Part shown: positions 9,132 to 20,638 of the stretch, one piece after another
Layout: each line of letters starts with the position of its first letter
Numbering within the stretch: position 1 is the stretch's first letter
Assembly (NCBI GenBank): GCA_007182875.1
Contig: AP019514.1
Coordinates: forward strand, 2,852,001 to 2,916,000
Source of the DNA: Vreelandella sulfidaeris
Lineage (GTDB): Bacteria; Pseudomonadota; Gammaproteobacteria; Pseudomonadales; Halomonadaceae
Direction of reading: 5' to 3'
Length of the DNA: 64,000 bases
The notes under the pieces: generated by a model
Database searches by the model: none
What the model was told of the DNA's origin: nothing
The model's input: the letters and a program-made list of their open reading frames with translations, nothing else
Position numbers and translations under genes: made by a program

Positions 9132-10973
9132 ATGCGACCTCGCTCTACATTTCTGGGCTTATTATTTCCGGGCTCTGCTTTACGGCATTCGACGCTTTTC
9201 CCAGTGGCTACCGCTGCGTTGCTGCTAGGCGGCTGTCAAACCTCATCTAGCTTACAGGATGGCCCCTTTGGCATGCAGGTCGAAGACCCCATGCGCAATG
9301 CGCCGCCCATTACCCAGGGATTGGATGCTGAGGGGCTGAGCACGCTACTCGGCGCCGAACTTGCGGGTCAGCGTGGCGATTATCGCTACGCAAGCCAGGG
9401 GGTACCTAGAAGCAGCGCAGCGCTATCGCGAGCCAGCACTGGCCGAACGCGCTACTTTCGCCGCTCGCTTTGGCAATGAAGCTTCATTAATAGAAGCTTC
9501 CGCGTTACGTTGGCGCGAACTGGCTCCCCAGGCAGAAGCACCCAATCGCCTACTGGCGGCTTTTTTCGCTACAGCGAGGCGACTGGCTCGACAGTCTGGA
9601 GCAGCGCCTTGATATCGTTGAAGCAGGCGGGCATGGCGACGTAACCGCCTTTGCTGAGGTTGCGATTGCTGAAGAGGCACCATTGGAGTTAATCGTTCAG
9701 CAGTTGCGTGAACATTTAGCTCGCCCCAATGCCGATCAGTTAGCGCACCATAGCGATGTACTGCTGGGCACGGCCCTGGTTGAAGCCGCCCTCGGCGACA
9801 CGGCACTGCCCAACGACGGCTTGATCAGGTCGCATTGCTTGACCCTGAATCCGCGGCTCTATGGTTAGTACGAGCCCGCTTGGCGTTAGAGACCGAAGAT
9901 TACTCCACGGCTCAACGCGCAGCTCAGCAAGGGCTGGAACTAGCACCTGACGACGTGCGTTTTATTTTGCTACTAGCCCAGGCGGAAATTCGGCTTAACA
10001 ACATCAGTGCTGCCGAGGCGCAAACCGATGCACTGCTGGAAAGTCATGGTGGCAATGAGGATCTACGCTTGTCGTTGGCACAGCTCTACCTGGAAGAGGG
10101 GGCACCCGGAACCTGCGCAGCGTCTGCTTCAGCCCCTCATTGGCCAACCTGAGGTGCCGAATCTGGCCTATTACCTGCTCGGCGCGATCACCCAGGCCCA
10201 AGGCGATACCGACAACGCACTTCTCTATTATCGTCAAGTCAGTGAGGGAAGAATTTTTGCCCGCTCGCGCAGCGGCGGCGCAAATGCTGATAGAAGAAGA
10301 CCGCTTGCTTGATGCCCGCGCCTTTCTGCGCATTGAGCGGATGCGCTTTGACAACTACTTTACCGAACTGGTGATGCTCGAAGTACAGTTGCTCGATGAA
10401 ATGAATCAGCCCGAAGACGCTAATGCATTACTAGACCGTGAGATCGCCCGCACGCCCGATGACGCTTCATTACTTTATATGCGCGCTATGCGACGCTGGG
10501 AAGCAGGCGACATTGCAGGCATGGAGCAGGACTTACGCCAGATACTGCGCACCGACCCCGACAATGCTGAGGCGCTCAATGCGCTAGGTTACACCCTGGC
10601 CGACCTTAACTTATCGGGGCGCTTGCAAGAAGCGTTTGAACTGATTGAGCGCGCTTACGAAGCAGATCCTGACAACCCAGCCGTACTCGACAGCATGGGC
10701 TGGGTCTATTTCAGGCTCGGACAGCCGGAAGAAGCGCTTCCCTGGCTTGAGAGCGCCTACATGCAAATGCCCGATCAAGAAGTGGCAGCGCACCTAGCCG
10801 AAGTATTGCAAGCGCTGGGGCGTGATGAAGAGGCACGGCAATTGATACAACAGATTATGCAGCGAACCAACCTGCATCCTAAGATTGATGACTTGCTTGA
10901 GCGTTTTCCTGAGCTACGTCCTGAGCATAGTCCGGATCTAAGCCCTGAACTAACGCCGTCAGAGGCGCCCTAA
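9132..10973 (+). CDS. TPR-repeat lipoprotein (frameshifted)
   Basis: Secreted lipoprotein with many tetratricopeptide repeats. The signal peptide ends in the lipobox LLLGGC (Cys at about residue 35). Downstream are helical pairs such as AALWLVRARLALETEDYSTAQRAAQQGLELAPDD, NAEALNALGYTLADL and PAVLDSMGWVYFRLGQPEEALPWLESAY. The reading changes frame near 9403, 9582, 9828, 10108 and 10250 but stays collinear to the stop at 10973, about 613 residues. Its place between hemA and lolB matches the TPR gene found there in Pseudomonas. A role in outer-membrane assembly or protein-protein scaffolding is plausible but not shown. Confidence 0.85.
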
Positions 10974-11045
10974 CCCTGCGCGCCCCTTTAAGCGCACTCA
11001 TCATGTTACCCTTGCGCCGTACTCACCTAAACATGGAGCCTGTTT

Positions 11046-11692
11046 ATGCCGACACTGACGTCCCCTTCGCCCCGCTGGCCCTTAACGCAGCACTCCTCGC
11101 GCCTCTGGCTTGCCGGCTTCGCACTACTTTTGCTCGCAGGGTGTGCCTCCCAGGCTCCCATGGATGAAAGTGGCCGTCAGGCAGGCCAATGGGAACGTCA
11201 GCAGGCCGAGGTAGAAGCATTCGACACCTGGACACTGGTCGGCAAAGCGGGATTGCGTACCCCAGAAGAGAACGTCAGCGCCAATCTTGATTGGAACCAA
11301 ACCCCACATTATTTCCGCATGCTGATCAGCGGGCCTTTTGGTGGTGGGCGCAACGTGCTTGAGGGCCGCGAAGGGCGTTTTTCACTCTCAATAGCGATGG
11401 ACGCTTTGAGGCAGAAACCCCAGAAGCATTGATGGAAGAGCAACTTGGCTGGTCACTGCCTGTCAGCGCCATGCCAGACTGGGTGCGCGGCCTACCTGAC
11501 GAAAATGATAACTACCAGTTGGAAACCGATGAATTCGGCTTTCCCAGCCACTTGGCACAAGACGGTTGGGAAATTGACTACCGTGACTGGGAACAGTTTG
11601 AAGGCATGTGGCTGCCGCGCCGGTTAATCATGAACTACGACGAGGTTCGTATTACGCTCGTTGTCAATCAGTGGCAAGCCAGCGAAGAGTAA
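11046..11692 (+). CDS. lolB: outer-membrane lipoprotein LolB
   Basis: Receives lipoproteins from LolA and inserts them into the outer membrane. The signal peptide carries the lipobox LLAGC (about residues 29-33). Mature segments fit the family: [60 protein letters not shown] and [22 protein letters not shown]. One frame break near 11388 splits it; joined length about 215 residues. It is followed 14 nt later by ispE, as in related genomes. Confidence 0.92.
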
Positions 11693-11706
11693 GGGTAATC
11701 GTTTTA

Positions 11707-12558
11707 ATGAACTCGCAGCTGACATTACCCGCCCCGGCCAAGCTTAACCGCATGCTGCATATCGTGGGCCGCAGAGAGGACGGCTTCCACTCGCTGCAGA
11801 CGCTCTTTCAGTTTATCGACCTGAGTGATCATCTTACCCTGGCGGCTCGTGACGATGGCGACATCCAGCTCACCAAGCAGTCAGCGGCGTAAACCACGAT
11901 GACAACCTGATCGTGCGTGCGGCTAGGTTACTGCAGCACCACAGCGGCACGTTGCAGGGGGTCTCCCTTGCTATTAACAAGCAGTTGCCTATGGGTGGCG
12001 GCTTAGGGGCGGCAGTTCCAACGCGGCGACGACGCTGGTGGGGTTGAATCATCTCTGGCAGCTGAATCTGTCGCTAGAGGAACTGGCACGTTTGGGGTTA
12101 CAGCTTGGGGCCGACGTACCCGTTTTCGTGCACGGCCATAGCGCGTGGGCGGAAGGGATCGGGGAACAGCTGACATCGGTGACGCTTGATACCCCCTGGT
12201 TTGTCATTATTCACCCCGGTATTAGCGTGTCGACGCCCGGTATCTTTCAAGACCCGCAATTGACACGTGACAGCCGCCCCATTACTATGGCGCGCGCACT
12301 GCAGGGGGGAGCGCCGGAGTGGCGCAATGACTGTGAAGCTGTCGTAAAGAACGCTATCCGCCCATTGCGGAAGCCCTTGACTGGCTTGCACAGCACGCAC
12401 CTAGCCGGTTGACCGGCACGGGCGCTTGCGTGTTCGCTGCCTTTGAGTCGCAGCAAACAGCACAGGCAATCGCGCAATTAGCGAGCCCACATTGGTCGAC
12501 ATGGGTAGCGCGAGGACTCAACACCTCTCCCCTACATGATGCTCTGGGCTATTTATAG
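11707..12558 (+). CDS. ispE: 4-diphosphocytidyl-2-C-methyl-D-erythritol kinase
   Basis: GHMP kinase of the non-mevalonate isoprenoid pathway; phosphorylates CDP-ME. Begins [24 protein letters not shown] (catalytic Lys region), continues with the GHMP ATP loop [37 protein letters not shown], and the C-terminal [13 protein letters not shown]. Frame breaks near 11882 (one G missing from a GG pair), 12008 and 12355. The last codons are GAT GCT CTG GGC TAT TTA TAG. About 284 residues. The end of the gene resembles two short repeats in the spacer that follows. Confidence 0.92.
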
Positions 12559-12617
12559 TCTCTATGTGGGCTCATTTTAGCCCCGCTCTGGGCAGTTTAT
12601 AGTCCCGCTCTGGGCAG
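12541..12617 (+). repeat. imperfect tandem repeat overlapping the ispE stop
   Basis: GCTCTGGGCTATTTATAGTC (12541-12560) contains the last ispE codons. GCTCTGGGCAGTTTATAGTC (12585-12604) repeats it with two differences, and GCTCTGGGCAG (12607-12617) is a third, shortened copy. The second and third copies lie in the spacer before tRNA-Gln and look like a local duplication of the gene's tail. Confidence 0.6.
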
Positions 12618-12652
12618 CTAAAAGCGCCCGGTCAGCGCGTTAGGTTATTGCT

Positions 12653-12726
12653 GGGGTATCGCCAAGTGGTAAGGCACCGGTTTTTGGTATCGGCATTCCC
12701 AGGTTCGAATCCTGGTACCCCAGCCA
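12653..12726 (+). tRNA. tRNA-Gln (TTG)
   Basis: Acceptor stem TGGGGTA / TACCCCA, T-arm CCCAGGTTCGAATCCTGG and encoded CCA are visible. The anticodon stem CCGGT / ATCGG closes the loop TTTTGGT, giving anticodon TTG for glutamine. 74 nt. Lying between ispE and prs is its usual position in related gammaproteobacteria. Confidence 0.96.
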
Positions 12727-12783
12727 ACCCAACAATGGCCTGCGTTTTTCCCCTGATCCCCAACACTGCAAAGGTGGTTGCGC

Positions 12784-13725
12784 GTGTCAAAATTGATGGT
12801 TTTCGCCGGGAATGCTAATCCCGCGCTCGCTCAAAAAATTGCCGAGAGCTTAGACAGCCGTATGGGTAACGCGACGGTGGGTCAATTCAGCGACGGCGAA
12901 ATCGCAGTCGAGATCAATGAGAACGTGCGCGGCAAGGATGTCTTCATCCTGCAGTCCACCTGTGCACCGACAAACGACAATCTGATGGAGTTGATTCTGA
13001 TGGTCGACGCGCTGCGTCGTGCGTCAGCAACTCGCATCACTGCTGTTCTGCCCTACTTTGGCTATGCACGCCAGGATCGCCGTGTACGCTCGGCGCGCGT
13101 GCCCATTTCCGCCAAAGTGGTTGCCGACATGATGGTTAAAGCAGGCGTGGATCGCGTGATGACCATGGACCTGCACGCTGATCAGATTCAAGGCTTCTTT
13201 GATGTGCCGGTTGACAACGTATACGGCTCACCGATTTTGCTGGATGACATCGAGCGCCAGAATTACAGCGACCTCGTGGTGGTTTCTCCCGACGTAGGCG
13301 GCGTTGTTCGCGCACGCGCCATTGCTAAGCAGCTGAACGCCGATCTCGCCATTATCGATAAGCGCCGTCCCCAGGCTAACCAAGCCCAGGTGATGCACAT
13401 CATCGGTGAGATTGAAGGCCGCACCTGTGTGGTGGTCGACGATATGATCGATACCGCAGGCACACTATGTAAAGCCGGTGAAGCACTTAAGGATCACGGC
13501 GCCAAGCGCGTAGTGGCGTATGCAACACATCCGATTCTATCCGGCCCGGCGGTCGATAATATTACTAACTCCGTACTGGATGAAGTGGTGGTGACCGACA
13601 CCATCCCGCTATCTGACATTGCACGTCGAAGCGGCAAAATTCGCCAGTTGAGCGTTGCAGGCCTTATCGCTGAAGCGATTCGTCGGGTCAGCAACGAAGA
13701 ATCTGTCAGCGCGATGTTCCACTAA
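12784..13725 (+). CDS. prs: ribose-phosphate pyrophosphokinase
   Basis: Makes PRPP from ribose-5-phosphate and ATP for nucleotide, histidine and tryptophan synthesis. Intact. Visible: [36 protein letters not shown], the ATP-binding FGYARQDRR, the catalytic [14 protein letters not shown], and the PRPP loop [18 protein letters not shown] at 12778 could extend the frame by two codons, but AAAGGTGG ends only one base before it; GTG at 12784 leaves a 6-nt spacing and gives the usual VSKLMVF start, 313 residues. Confidence 0.96.
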   Translation: MSKLMVFAGNANPALAQKIAESLDSRMGNATVGQFSDGEIAVEINENVRGKDVFILQSTCAPTNDNLMELILMVDALRRASATRITAVLPYFGYARQDRRVRSARVPISAKVVADMMVKAGVDRVMTMDLHADQIQGFFDVPVDNVYGSPILLDDIERQNYSDLVVVSPDVGGVVRARAIAKQLNADLAIIDKRRPQANQAQVMHIIGEIEGRTCVVVDDMIDTAGTLCKAGEALKDHGAKRVVAYATHPILSGPAVDNITNSVLDEVVVTDTIPLSDIARRSGKIRQLSVAGLIAEAIRRVSNEESVSAMFH

Positions 13726-13821
13726 TTCGCTGACGATACAGCCCCCTTTTGGGGCCACGGAAACGTCGTCGTCTGGTCGCGGTCGGCGGCGTGTTCCTTA
13801 CTTAAACTAAGAGGCAATTCC

Positions 13822-14464
13822 ATGTCTGATTTTATCCTAAAAGCCAGCGTTCGTAACGACCTGGGGAAAGGTGCGAGCCGCCGCCTGCGTCGTGCGAACC
13901 AGCAAGTGCCTGCCGTTGTATACGGTGGTGAAAAAGGCGCGCAGTCCATCTCTGTCGAAAAAACCGCTTTCTACAAAGCGATTGAAGACGAGTCCTTCTT
14001 CTCTTCGGTCATTAAACTCGTGATCGATGGTAAAGAAGAGCAAGTCGTTGTTCGTGATTTGCAGCGTCACCCCTTCAAGCCGCTGCTAACCCACGCTGAC
14101 TTCCTGCGCGTTGATGCAACTCACGAAATCACCATCAACGTGCCGCTGCACGTGACGGGCGAAGAGAAGTGTAGGCATCAAAGACCAAGGCGGTGAACTG
14201 CACGTACTGGCCAACGAAGTTGCGATCAGCTGCTTGCCAAAAGACCTGCCAGACTATCTTGAAGTCGACATCGCCGACGTTGAGCTTGGCACGACGCTGC
14301 ACCTGTCTGACCTTACCCTGCCGGCTGGCGTCACTTCAGTTGACCTGTCCCACGGTGAAGAGCACGACAATGCGGTACTTAGCATCACGAAAGTAAAAGT
14401 GCGTGCTAGTGAAGAAGATGAAGACGGTGAAAGCGAAGGCGAAGAAGGTACCAGCGCCGAGTAA
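13822..14464 (+). CDS. rplY: 50S ribosomal protein L25, long (CTC) form
   Basis: Binds 5S rRNA. The N-terminal L25 domain (residues 1-95: [53 protein letters not shown]) is followed by the TL5/CTC-type C-terminal domain ([34 protein letters not shown]) and an acidic tail ([17 protein letters not shown]). One frame break near 14168. About 213 residues. It follows prs by 96 nt and ends at an intrinsic terminator. Confidence 0.94.
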
Positions 14465-14528
14465 GTACCCGTTTAGCATGTTGAGGCCATGCTTGCATGG
14501 CCCTCATGCTGCTAACAGGATGTTAGAA

Positions 14529-14554
14529 TCAAGCGCCTCGGCGCTTGATTTTTT
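14529..14554 (+). terminator. intrinsic terminator after rplY
   Basis: Perfect 8-bp stem TCAAGCGC / GCGCTTGA with a CTCG loop (14529-14548) followed by six T. It separates prs-rplY from pth. Confidence 0.85.
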
Positions 14555-14632
14555 AGGCCCGACGCTGGCGCAGCGTCAATAATGCTTTCGGGACAGTGTT
14601 GGCCTTCTGGATATTTTGTATGAGGTGCGAAG

Positions 14633-15217
14633 ATGAGCCAGGTAACAGCCATTATTGGATTAGGTAACCCAGGCGCCGAATATGAAGCCACACGCCATAA
14701 CGCTGGCTTCTGGCTGGTCGACGCTATTGCGCGCAGCGCCCATGCTGAATTGCGGCCAGAAAAAAAGTTTTTCGGTCATTACGCGAAGGTGCGCCTAGGT
14801 GACCATGAGCTACACCTACTCAATCCTGCCACCTTCATGAATCGCAGCGGTGCCGCCGTCGCCGCCCTGTGTCAGTTTTTCAAACTGACACCTGATAATT
14901 TATTGGTCGCCCATGACGAACTTGATCTTCCACCCGGTCAGGCACGCTACAAAACAGGTGGTGGGCATGGAGGCCATAATGGCCTGCGCGATATTATTAG
15001 CGCACTAGGCGGCCAAAAGCAGTTTCACCGCACGCGAATTGGCATTGGCCACCCAGGTGAGGCGCGTCAAGTTACTAATTATGTACTCGGCCGTCCTGGC
15101 AAGGCTGAACAAGAAGCTATCGTTCGCGCCCTAGATGAGTGCATCGCCACCCTGCCTTTAGCACTTGATGGCGACTGGGCTAAAGCCATGAATCAGCTAC
15201 ACAGCTTGAAGCCCTAG
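14633..15217 (+). CDS. pth: peptidyl-tRNA hydrolase
   Basis: Releases tRNA from prematurely dissociated peptidyl-tRNA. Intact, 194 residues. Key positions: GLGNPG (9-14), catalytic His22 in RHNAGFW, PATFMNRSG with Asn70, Asp95 in AHDELDLPPG, and GGGHGGHNGLRDI. The ATG is preceded by TGAGGTGCGAAG. It sits between rplY and ychF as in Pseudomonas. Confidence 0.96.
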   Translation: MSQVTAIIGLGNPGAEYEATRHNAGFWLVDAIARSAHAELRPEKKFFGHYAKVRLGDHELHLLNPATFMNRSGAAVAALCQFFKLTPDNLLVAHDELDLPPGQARYKTGGGHGGHNGLRDIISALGGQKQFHRTRIGIGHPGEARQVTNYVLGRPGKAEQEAIVRALDECIATLPLALDGDWAKAMNQLHSLKP

Positions 15218-15302
15218 CCTTTAGCCAGTGACTGACGGCTAGTTCATCTCGTAGAATGGCGCTTAATTTATCGCCTCAACACCTTATTCTCAGGAACATT
15301 TT

Positions 15303-16394
15303 ATGGGTTTTAATTGCGGCATCGTCGGCCTGCCCAACGTCGGCAAATCCACGCTCTTCAATGCGTTGACCAAGTCTGGCATTGATGCAGAAAACTTCCC
15401 CTTCTGCACCATTGAGCCAAACGTGGGTATCGTCCCGATGCCGGACCCGCGCCTTGATAAGCTTGCCGAAATCGTCAAGCCGCAGAAAGTACTGCCGACC
15501 ACCATGGAGTTCGTCGACATTGCAGGTCTGGTCGCCGGCGCTTCCAAAGGCGAAGGCTTGGGCAACAAATTCCTGGCCAATATCCGTGAAACCCAGGCAA
15601 TTGCCCACGTGGTGCGCTGCTTCGATAACGATAATGTCATCCATGTGGCTAACCAGGTCGACCCCCGCGCGGATATCGAAACCATCAATTTAGAATTGGC
15701 ACTGGCCGACCTTGATACCGTCGAAAAAGCCAGCCAGCGCTTGGTTCGCTCGGTGAAGGGCGGTGACAAAGACGCCATTGCCACCAAGGCGATTCTTGAT
15801 CGTATCCAGCCCCACGTGGCTGAAGGTTTGCCGCTACGCAGCTTCGGCTTGAGCGATGAAGAGCAGCGCCAAGTGAAGAGCTTCGGTTTTTTGACCCTGA
15901 AGCCCACCATGTACATCGCCAACGTCAATGAAGATGGTTTCGAGAACAACCCTTACCTGGATATTGTGAACGAAATTGCCGCTGAGGAAGGCGCGCTGGT
16001 CGTTCCCGTGTGCAATCAGTTGGAAGCTGAAATCGCCGAATTGGATGATGAAGAGCGCTCCATGTTCCTAAGCGAGATGGGCATGGAAGAGCCGGGGCTA
16101 GACCGCGTGATTCGCGCCGGTTATTCACTGCTGGGCCTGCAAACCTATTTCACCGCCGGTGTTAAGGAAGTTCGTGCCTGGACAATCAAAGAAGGCGCGA
16201 CTGCACCTGAAGCGGCCGGCGTGATTCACACCGACTTCCAAAAAGGCTTTATCCGCGCTGAAGTGGTGGCCTATGACGATTTTGTCACGCTCGGCGGCGA
16301 GCAAGGTGCCAAAGATGCTGGCAAATGGCGCTTGGAAGGCAAAGAGTACATCGTCAAAGATGGCGATGTGGTGCACTTCCGCTTCAACGTATAG
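15303..16394 (+). CDS. ychF: redox-regulated ATPase / OBG-family protein YchF
   Basis: Universally conserved P-loop protein that binds ATP in preference to GTP and associates with ribosomes. Intact, 363 residues. P-loop GLPNVGKST (residues 9-17), switch region [15 protein letters not shown]3 [17 protein letters not shown], the altered G4 motif NVNEDG in place of NKxD, and a C-terminal TGS domain ([19 protein letters not shown] to [13 protein letters not shown]). It follows pth by 85 nt. Confidence 0.96.
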   Translation: MGFNCGIVGLPNVGKSTLFNALTKSGIDAENFPFCTIEPNVGIVPMPDPRLDKLAEIVKPQKVLPTTMEFVDIAGLVAGASKGEGLGNKFLANIRETQAIAHVVRCFDNDNVIHVANQVDPRADIETINLELALADLDTVEKASQRLVRSVKGGDKDAIATKAILDRIQPHVAEGLPLRSFGLSDEEQRQVKSFGFLTLKPTMYIANVNEDGFENNPYLDIVNEIAAEEGALVVPVCNQLEAEIAELDDEERSMFLSEMGMEEPGLDRVIRAGYSLLGLQTYFTAGVKEVRAWTIKEGATAPEAAGVIHTDFQKGFIRAEVVAYDDFVTLGGEQGAKDAGKWRLEGKEYIVKDGDVVHFRFNV

Positions 16395-16458
16395 CGGTAG
16401 CCAGTAATAACACATTGACGAGCAACGAGGCTTCCAGTATCATTCGCCCCCGTTGAAA

Positions 16459-16535
16459 GGCTACGTAGCTCAGCTGGTTAGAGCACATCACTCATAATGA
16501 TGGGGTCCCCTGTTCAAATCAGGGCGTAGCCACCA
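16459..16535 (+). tRNA. tRNA-Met (CAT), elongator
   Basis: Acceptor stem GGCTACG / CGTAGCC is fully paired, as in an elongator rather than an initiator. Anticodon stem CATCA / TGATG closes the loop CTCATAA, anticodon CAT. The T-arm CCCTGTTCAAATCAGGG and an encoded CCA are present. 77 nt. Confidence 0.95.
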
Positions 16536-16544
16536 AAGCTTATA

Positions 16545-16575
16545 AAAAGCCCGCTGACCTCGTCAGCGGGCTTTT
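16545..16575 (+). terminator. intrinsic terminator, tRNA-Met / apeB convergent
   Basis: Stem AAGCCCGCTGAC (16547-16558) pairs with GTCAGCGGGCTT (16562-16573) around a CTC loop. Flanking A and T runs make it usable on both strands, ending tRNA-Met on plus and apeB on minus. Confidence 0.85.
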
Positions 16576-16595
16576 GCTTGTGTGCGCTTGAGGAA

Positions 16596-17914
16596 TCAGC
16601 TTAGCTTTGCACGGTTCAAGAACCCTACCAGCGCACGGGTCAGGTATTCGATATCCCTGGCACCCGCCGTCTCGCGAATTGAGTGCATCGCCCACTGAGG
16701 TACGCCGACATCAATAGTGGGGATACCTAATTCGGTAGCAGTAATCGGGCCAATGGTACTTCCACAGCCCATATCCGCCCGAGTCACAAACGACTGTACC
16801 GGCACGTCCGCCTCGCGACAGACATCACGAAACAGCGCACCGGTGACGCTATTAGTCGCGTAGCGCTGACTTGCATTCACCTTGATCACCGGGCCGCCGT
16901 TAATCGCTGGGCCGTGGCGCTCGTCGTGCTTATCACGAAAATTAGGGTGCAGCGCGTGGGCGTTATCACAAGAGATCATCAGCGACGATTGAATCAGCTG
17001 AATCAGCGACTCGTCATTGCCCTTTTCGCCGTCCTTGCCACCTAACTGGCTGTTGATACGCGTTAGAACGTCCGCCAGAAAGGACCTTGAGCCCCGCAAG
17101 CGCTGGCACTGCCCACTTCCTCGTGGTCATTGGCTACCAACAGGGCGCCCTGACTACCATCGCAAGCTAACAGCGCTTCCAACCCCATAAAGCAGGAAAG
17201 TAGGTTATCCAACCGAGCACTTGCTACTAGCTCTTGTTTGACGCCGACAAGCGATGGCGGCTGCACATCGTAAAAGCCCAGCTCGAAATCAACGATTTCC
17301 ACGGCACGTAAACCATGCTGCTCTTCTAGCCATTGCGCCACTAACTCGGCTAACGTGGCCGTCTCGCTTTGCAACAACACTGGTGCCATTTGCGTCTGCG
17401 GGTTTATCGGACGTCCACTGTTCACGTCTCGATCAAGATGAATAGCCAAACTTGGTATAGTCGCTATAGCACGGTCGACATTGAGCAACACACTTTCCAA
17501 GCGCCCATCAGCGTGGCGTACATGCACCCGCCCCGCCAATCCCAGATCACGGTCAAACCAGGGTGCCAACAGCACACCGCCGTATACCTGTACACCCAAC
17601 TGTAGCCAGCCAGCGGAGCGCTGCGAAGCGTTAGGCTTTAAATGCAGCCCAGGACTATCAGTATGCGCGCCGATCATTCGCAGCGATGCCAAGTCAGACT
17701 CAGGCAACTGAAACGCGATAATGGCTGATTCATTACGGGTAACGTAGTAGCGCTTACCCGGTGTTAGTTGCCAATTCGCCTTCTCTTCCAGCCGCTGAAA
17801 ACCGGCTTGCTCCAATCGCGTGGCCATATTGTCTGTAGCGTGCCACGAGGTTGGTGATTGGCGCAAAAAATCGCATAGGCGTGTTAAACGATCAGCGTTG
17901 AAAGTGTCGGACAT
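16596..17914 (-). CDS. apeB: M18-family aminopeptidase
   Basis: Dinuclear-metal cytosolic aminopeptidase that trims N-terminal residues, often acidic ones. Visible metal and catalytic motifs: MIGAHTDSPGL, ARLDNL, NDHEEVGS, ISCDNAHALHPN, and the C-terminal RADMGCGSTIGPI with DVGVPQWAMHSIRE. A longer start at 17926 lies inside the ribosome-binding sequence; the ATG at 17914 (MSDTFNADRL) has GAGG 8 nt upstream. One frame break near 17085. About 439 residues, the usual length. Confidence 0.92.
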
Positions 17915-18052
17915 GTAAATCCTCATAACAGTAATGATTGAGTCTCATAGCGCAGGCGACCTGCTACAATACTCCCTCGTCCTACGCAACTCTTGGGTCA
18001 TTTGCGTGTCTAGGGAACGATGAGTGTACACAAATCCGGGAGAGCTTGACTG

Positions 18053-20174
18053 ATGAGCTTGTTTGCAACGCTTTCGCGTTCGGTCGCCTTGGCTGTCATG
18101 CTGGTTGTTACCAGCCCAGCCGCCTTTGCGCAACTTGAGCCGACCAACGAACAACGCCAGGCGGCAGTGGAAATTGCGGACTCGCTCCGCTACGGCCATT
18201 ATGCTGATATAAATTTTGACGAAACTTGGTCGCAGGACACTTTCCAACGCTATTTGGATATTCTAGATGGCCAGCGTGCCTATCTGTTGCAAAGTGATAT
18301 CGAGCCCTACCGGCATTTAGAGACGGGCATGGCAGACGCTATTTTTGATGGCGATCTGGAGGATGCTTTTGATCTTTACAATACCTTCAGCGAGCGGCAG
18401 CGTGCTCGCCTTGAATCATTGCTTGCTCGGCTCGATGAAGGTCTTGATTTTGATTTTGATAGTAACGAGCGTTTAGAAATTGATCGTGAAGAAGCGCCCT
18501 GGGCATCCCGCGAAAGCGAACTCGATGAGTTATGGCGCAAGCGGCTTTCAAAAACGACGCCCTGACACTTGCTTTAACCGAGCAGGATAATGAACAGATT
18601 GAAACCAATCTGCGCCAGCGCTACGAAGGCCAACTGACCCGATTGGAACAAACTGAATCCGAAGATGTTTTGGCGTATTAATGGCAGCGGTTGCTGGCAG
18701 CATTGATCCGCATACAGGTTACCTTTCGCCACGCCAAGGCGAATCGTTTGATATTCAAATGAGTCTCTCGCTTGAAGGCATTGGCGCCCTGCTTCAATCG
18801 GACGGCGAATACGTTAAAGTTTCCAGCCTAGTACCCGGCGGCCCTGCCGAACGTGCTGGCGTGTTGGAGCCGGCGGATCGGATTACTGCCGTGGGCCAGG
18901 AAGATGGCGAAATGGTTAATGTGGTCGGCATGCGCCTGGATAACGTAGTGGATCTGATTCGCGGCCCTAAAGGCTCCACCGTTCGTTTAGATGTAGTGCC
19001 TGCCCAAGCGGTCGACATGACCCGCTCGCAAGTCGTTGAGATTACCCGCGACACCGTTAGTCTTGAAGACCAAGCCGCCAGCAGTGAAATTATTGAAGTA
19101 GAGCGCGACGGCGAACCTCACCGCCTTGGTATTATCAACGTGCCGACGTTCTACGTTGATTTCGACGCGTGGCAAGCTGGCGAGGAAGAGTATCGCAGCA
19201 CGACCCGCGACGTTGCCAAAGAAGTCGAACGCCTTAAAGAAGAGGGCGTAGAAGGTATCGTGCTTGATCTACGTAATAACGGCGGCGGTGCGCTGCAGGA
19301 AGCCAACTCGCTCATCGGTCTGTTTATTGACCGCGGGCCTACCGTCCAGGTACGCGACGCCCAGGGGCGTATCCAGCTTTATGGGGATAGCGAAGCAGGC
19401 ACGCTTTATGACGGCCCGCTCGGCGTCTTGGTGAACCGCCTCTCCGCCTCCGCCTCCGAGATTTTTGCCGGTGCGATTCAGGATTACGGACGCGGCCTGG
19501 TGCTAGGCACGCCGACGTTCGGCAAAGGCACTGTGCAGACGCTTAATGAGCTGAGTCATGGGCAGATTAAGCTAACCCGCGCCAAGTTCTATCGTATTTC
19601 TGGCGACAGCACACAGAACCGCGGCGTAGAGCCGGATATCGACTTCCCAGTCTGATTGATCCCGAACGTATCGGTGAAAGCAGCCTGGACAATGCGCTGG
19701 CCTGGGATACCGTCCAAAACGTTCAGTATCGTCGCTATGGCGAACCTGAAAATATGCTGGACAATCTTATTGCGCAGCACGATGTGCGCGCTGAGGATAA
19801 TCCTAACTTCCGCTACCTGGAACGCCAATCTACGCTTGCCCGCCAGTTGCGCGAGCAGCATACCAGCGTGAGCCTGAATCGCGAACAGCGCGAGCGCGAG
19901 ATGGAAGCCCAGGAAGCCGAACAGCTCTCTGGAGAACCAACGCCGCCGCGCACTGGGGCTTGAAGAACTCGACGAATGGATGGATGCTCGGACAGAAACA
20001 ACGGCCGGAGTAGCAAACGAGACAGACGACACCGTCTCCTCGCCAGAGAGTGATGCTGAGAGTGAAGAGGACGAGGCATTGGCTGTCGATCGTGCCTACG
20101 TGCTCGAAGCAGCTGAAATCCTACTCGACTATGCCCACCTGCAAGAAACCCAGCGATTTGCAGCTAAGCGCTAA
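18053..20174 (+). CDS. prc: carboxy-terminal (tail-specific) protease Prc
   Basis: Periplasmic S41 serine protease that degrades tagged or misfolded proteins and processes peptidoglycan-linked targets. A signal peptide ends at AAFAQ (about residue 26). It is followed by the N-terminal helical region (YLDILDGQRAYLLQSDI), a PDZ domain (GIGALLQSDGEYVKVSSLVPGGPAERAG), and the S41 core with LRNNGGGALQEA, the catalytic Ser in SASASEIFAGAI and Lys in TFGKGTVQ, then PDIDFP and a helical C-terminus. Frame breaks near 18545, 18678, 19650 and 19935. About 707 residues. Confidence 0.93.
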
Positions 20175-20187
20175 TCGATCTGGATAC

Positions 20188-20222
20188 AAAAATGCCGACC
20201 TCTCAAAGGTTGGCATTTTTTT
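20188..20222 (+). terminator. intrinsic terminator after prc
   Basis: AATGCCGACCT pairs with AGGTTGGCATT across CTCAA, with A-rich 5' flank and a run of seven T on the 3' side. It ends prc and may also serve the convergent arsR on minus. Confidence 0.85.
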
Positions 20223-20262
20223 GAGGCGACAACGTTGGCTTTATCCTAATTTCACCCTTTCT

Positions 20263-20626
20263 TCAACAAAGCACTGCCCGCCTCGCTGGCCGATCACCCA
20301 TTGTGGTCAAGCGTTTGGTCAGTCCCGCCAATACAACGGCACTGCCCTCACTACCGGCCTGTATAATATCAAGCGCCCAGGCAGGCAACTGAGGCGCAAT
20401 TCGGTAATAGACCCACTGACCTTCGCGCTGATCGCTGAGCAGCCCACACTGGCGCAATTGAGCCAAGTGTCGGGATACCTTGGGCTGCGACACTTGCAAT
20501 GCATGGGTCATCTCACACACATAGCTCCTGCTCTTGAGCAACCAGCAGCACCAGCATCAAGCGTGTTTCATCGCTTAAACATTTAAATATTGAGAGCGCC
20601 TGGGACGTTTTTACGTTATCCACCAT
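20263..20626 (-). CDS. arsR: ArsR/SmtB-family metalloregulator (frameshifted)
   Basis: Winged-helix repressor. Translation from ATG 20626 gives MVDNVKTSQALSIFKCLSDE, continuing through TRLMLVLLVAQEQELCVC, then changes frame near 20540 into EMTHALQVSQPKVSRHLAQLRQCGLL. The motif ELCVCE (Cys36, Cys38) is the thiolate site of arsenic-sensing ArsR proteins, and VSQPKVSRHLAQLR is the recognition helix. About 120 residues. No arsenic efflux or reductase gene is in view on either side: upstream are tRNAs, downstream is prc. It may control a distant operon or only itself. Confidence 0.82.
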
Positions 20627-20638
20627 AACCTTCCTAAA

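Noticed and set aside
15290..15949. 219-codon open frame on minus
   Set aside because: Antisense to intact ychF; composition is a mirror of that gene and no family motif is visible.
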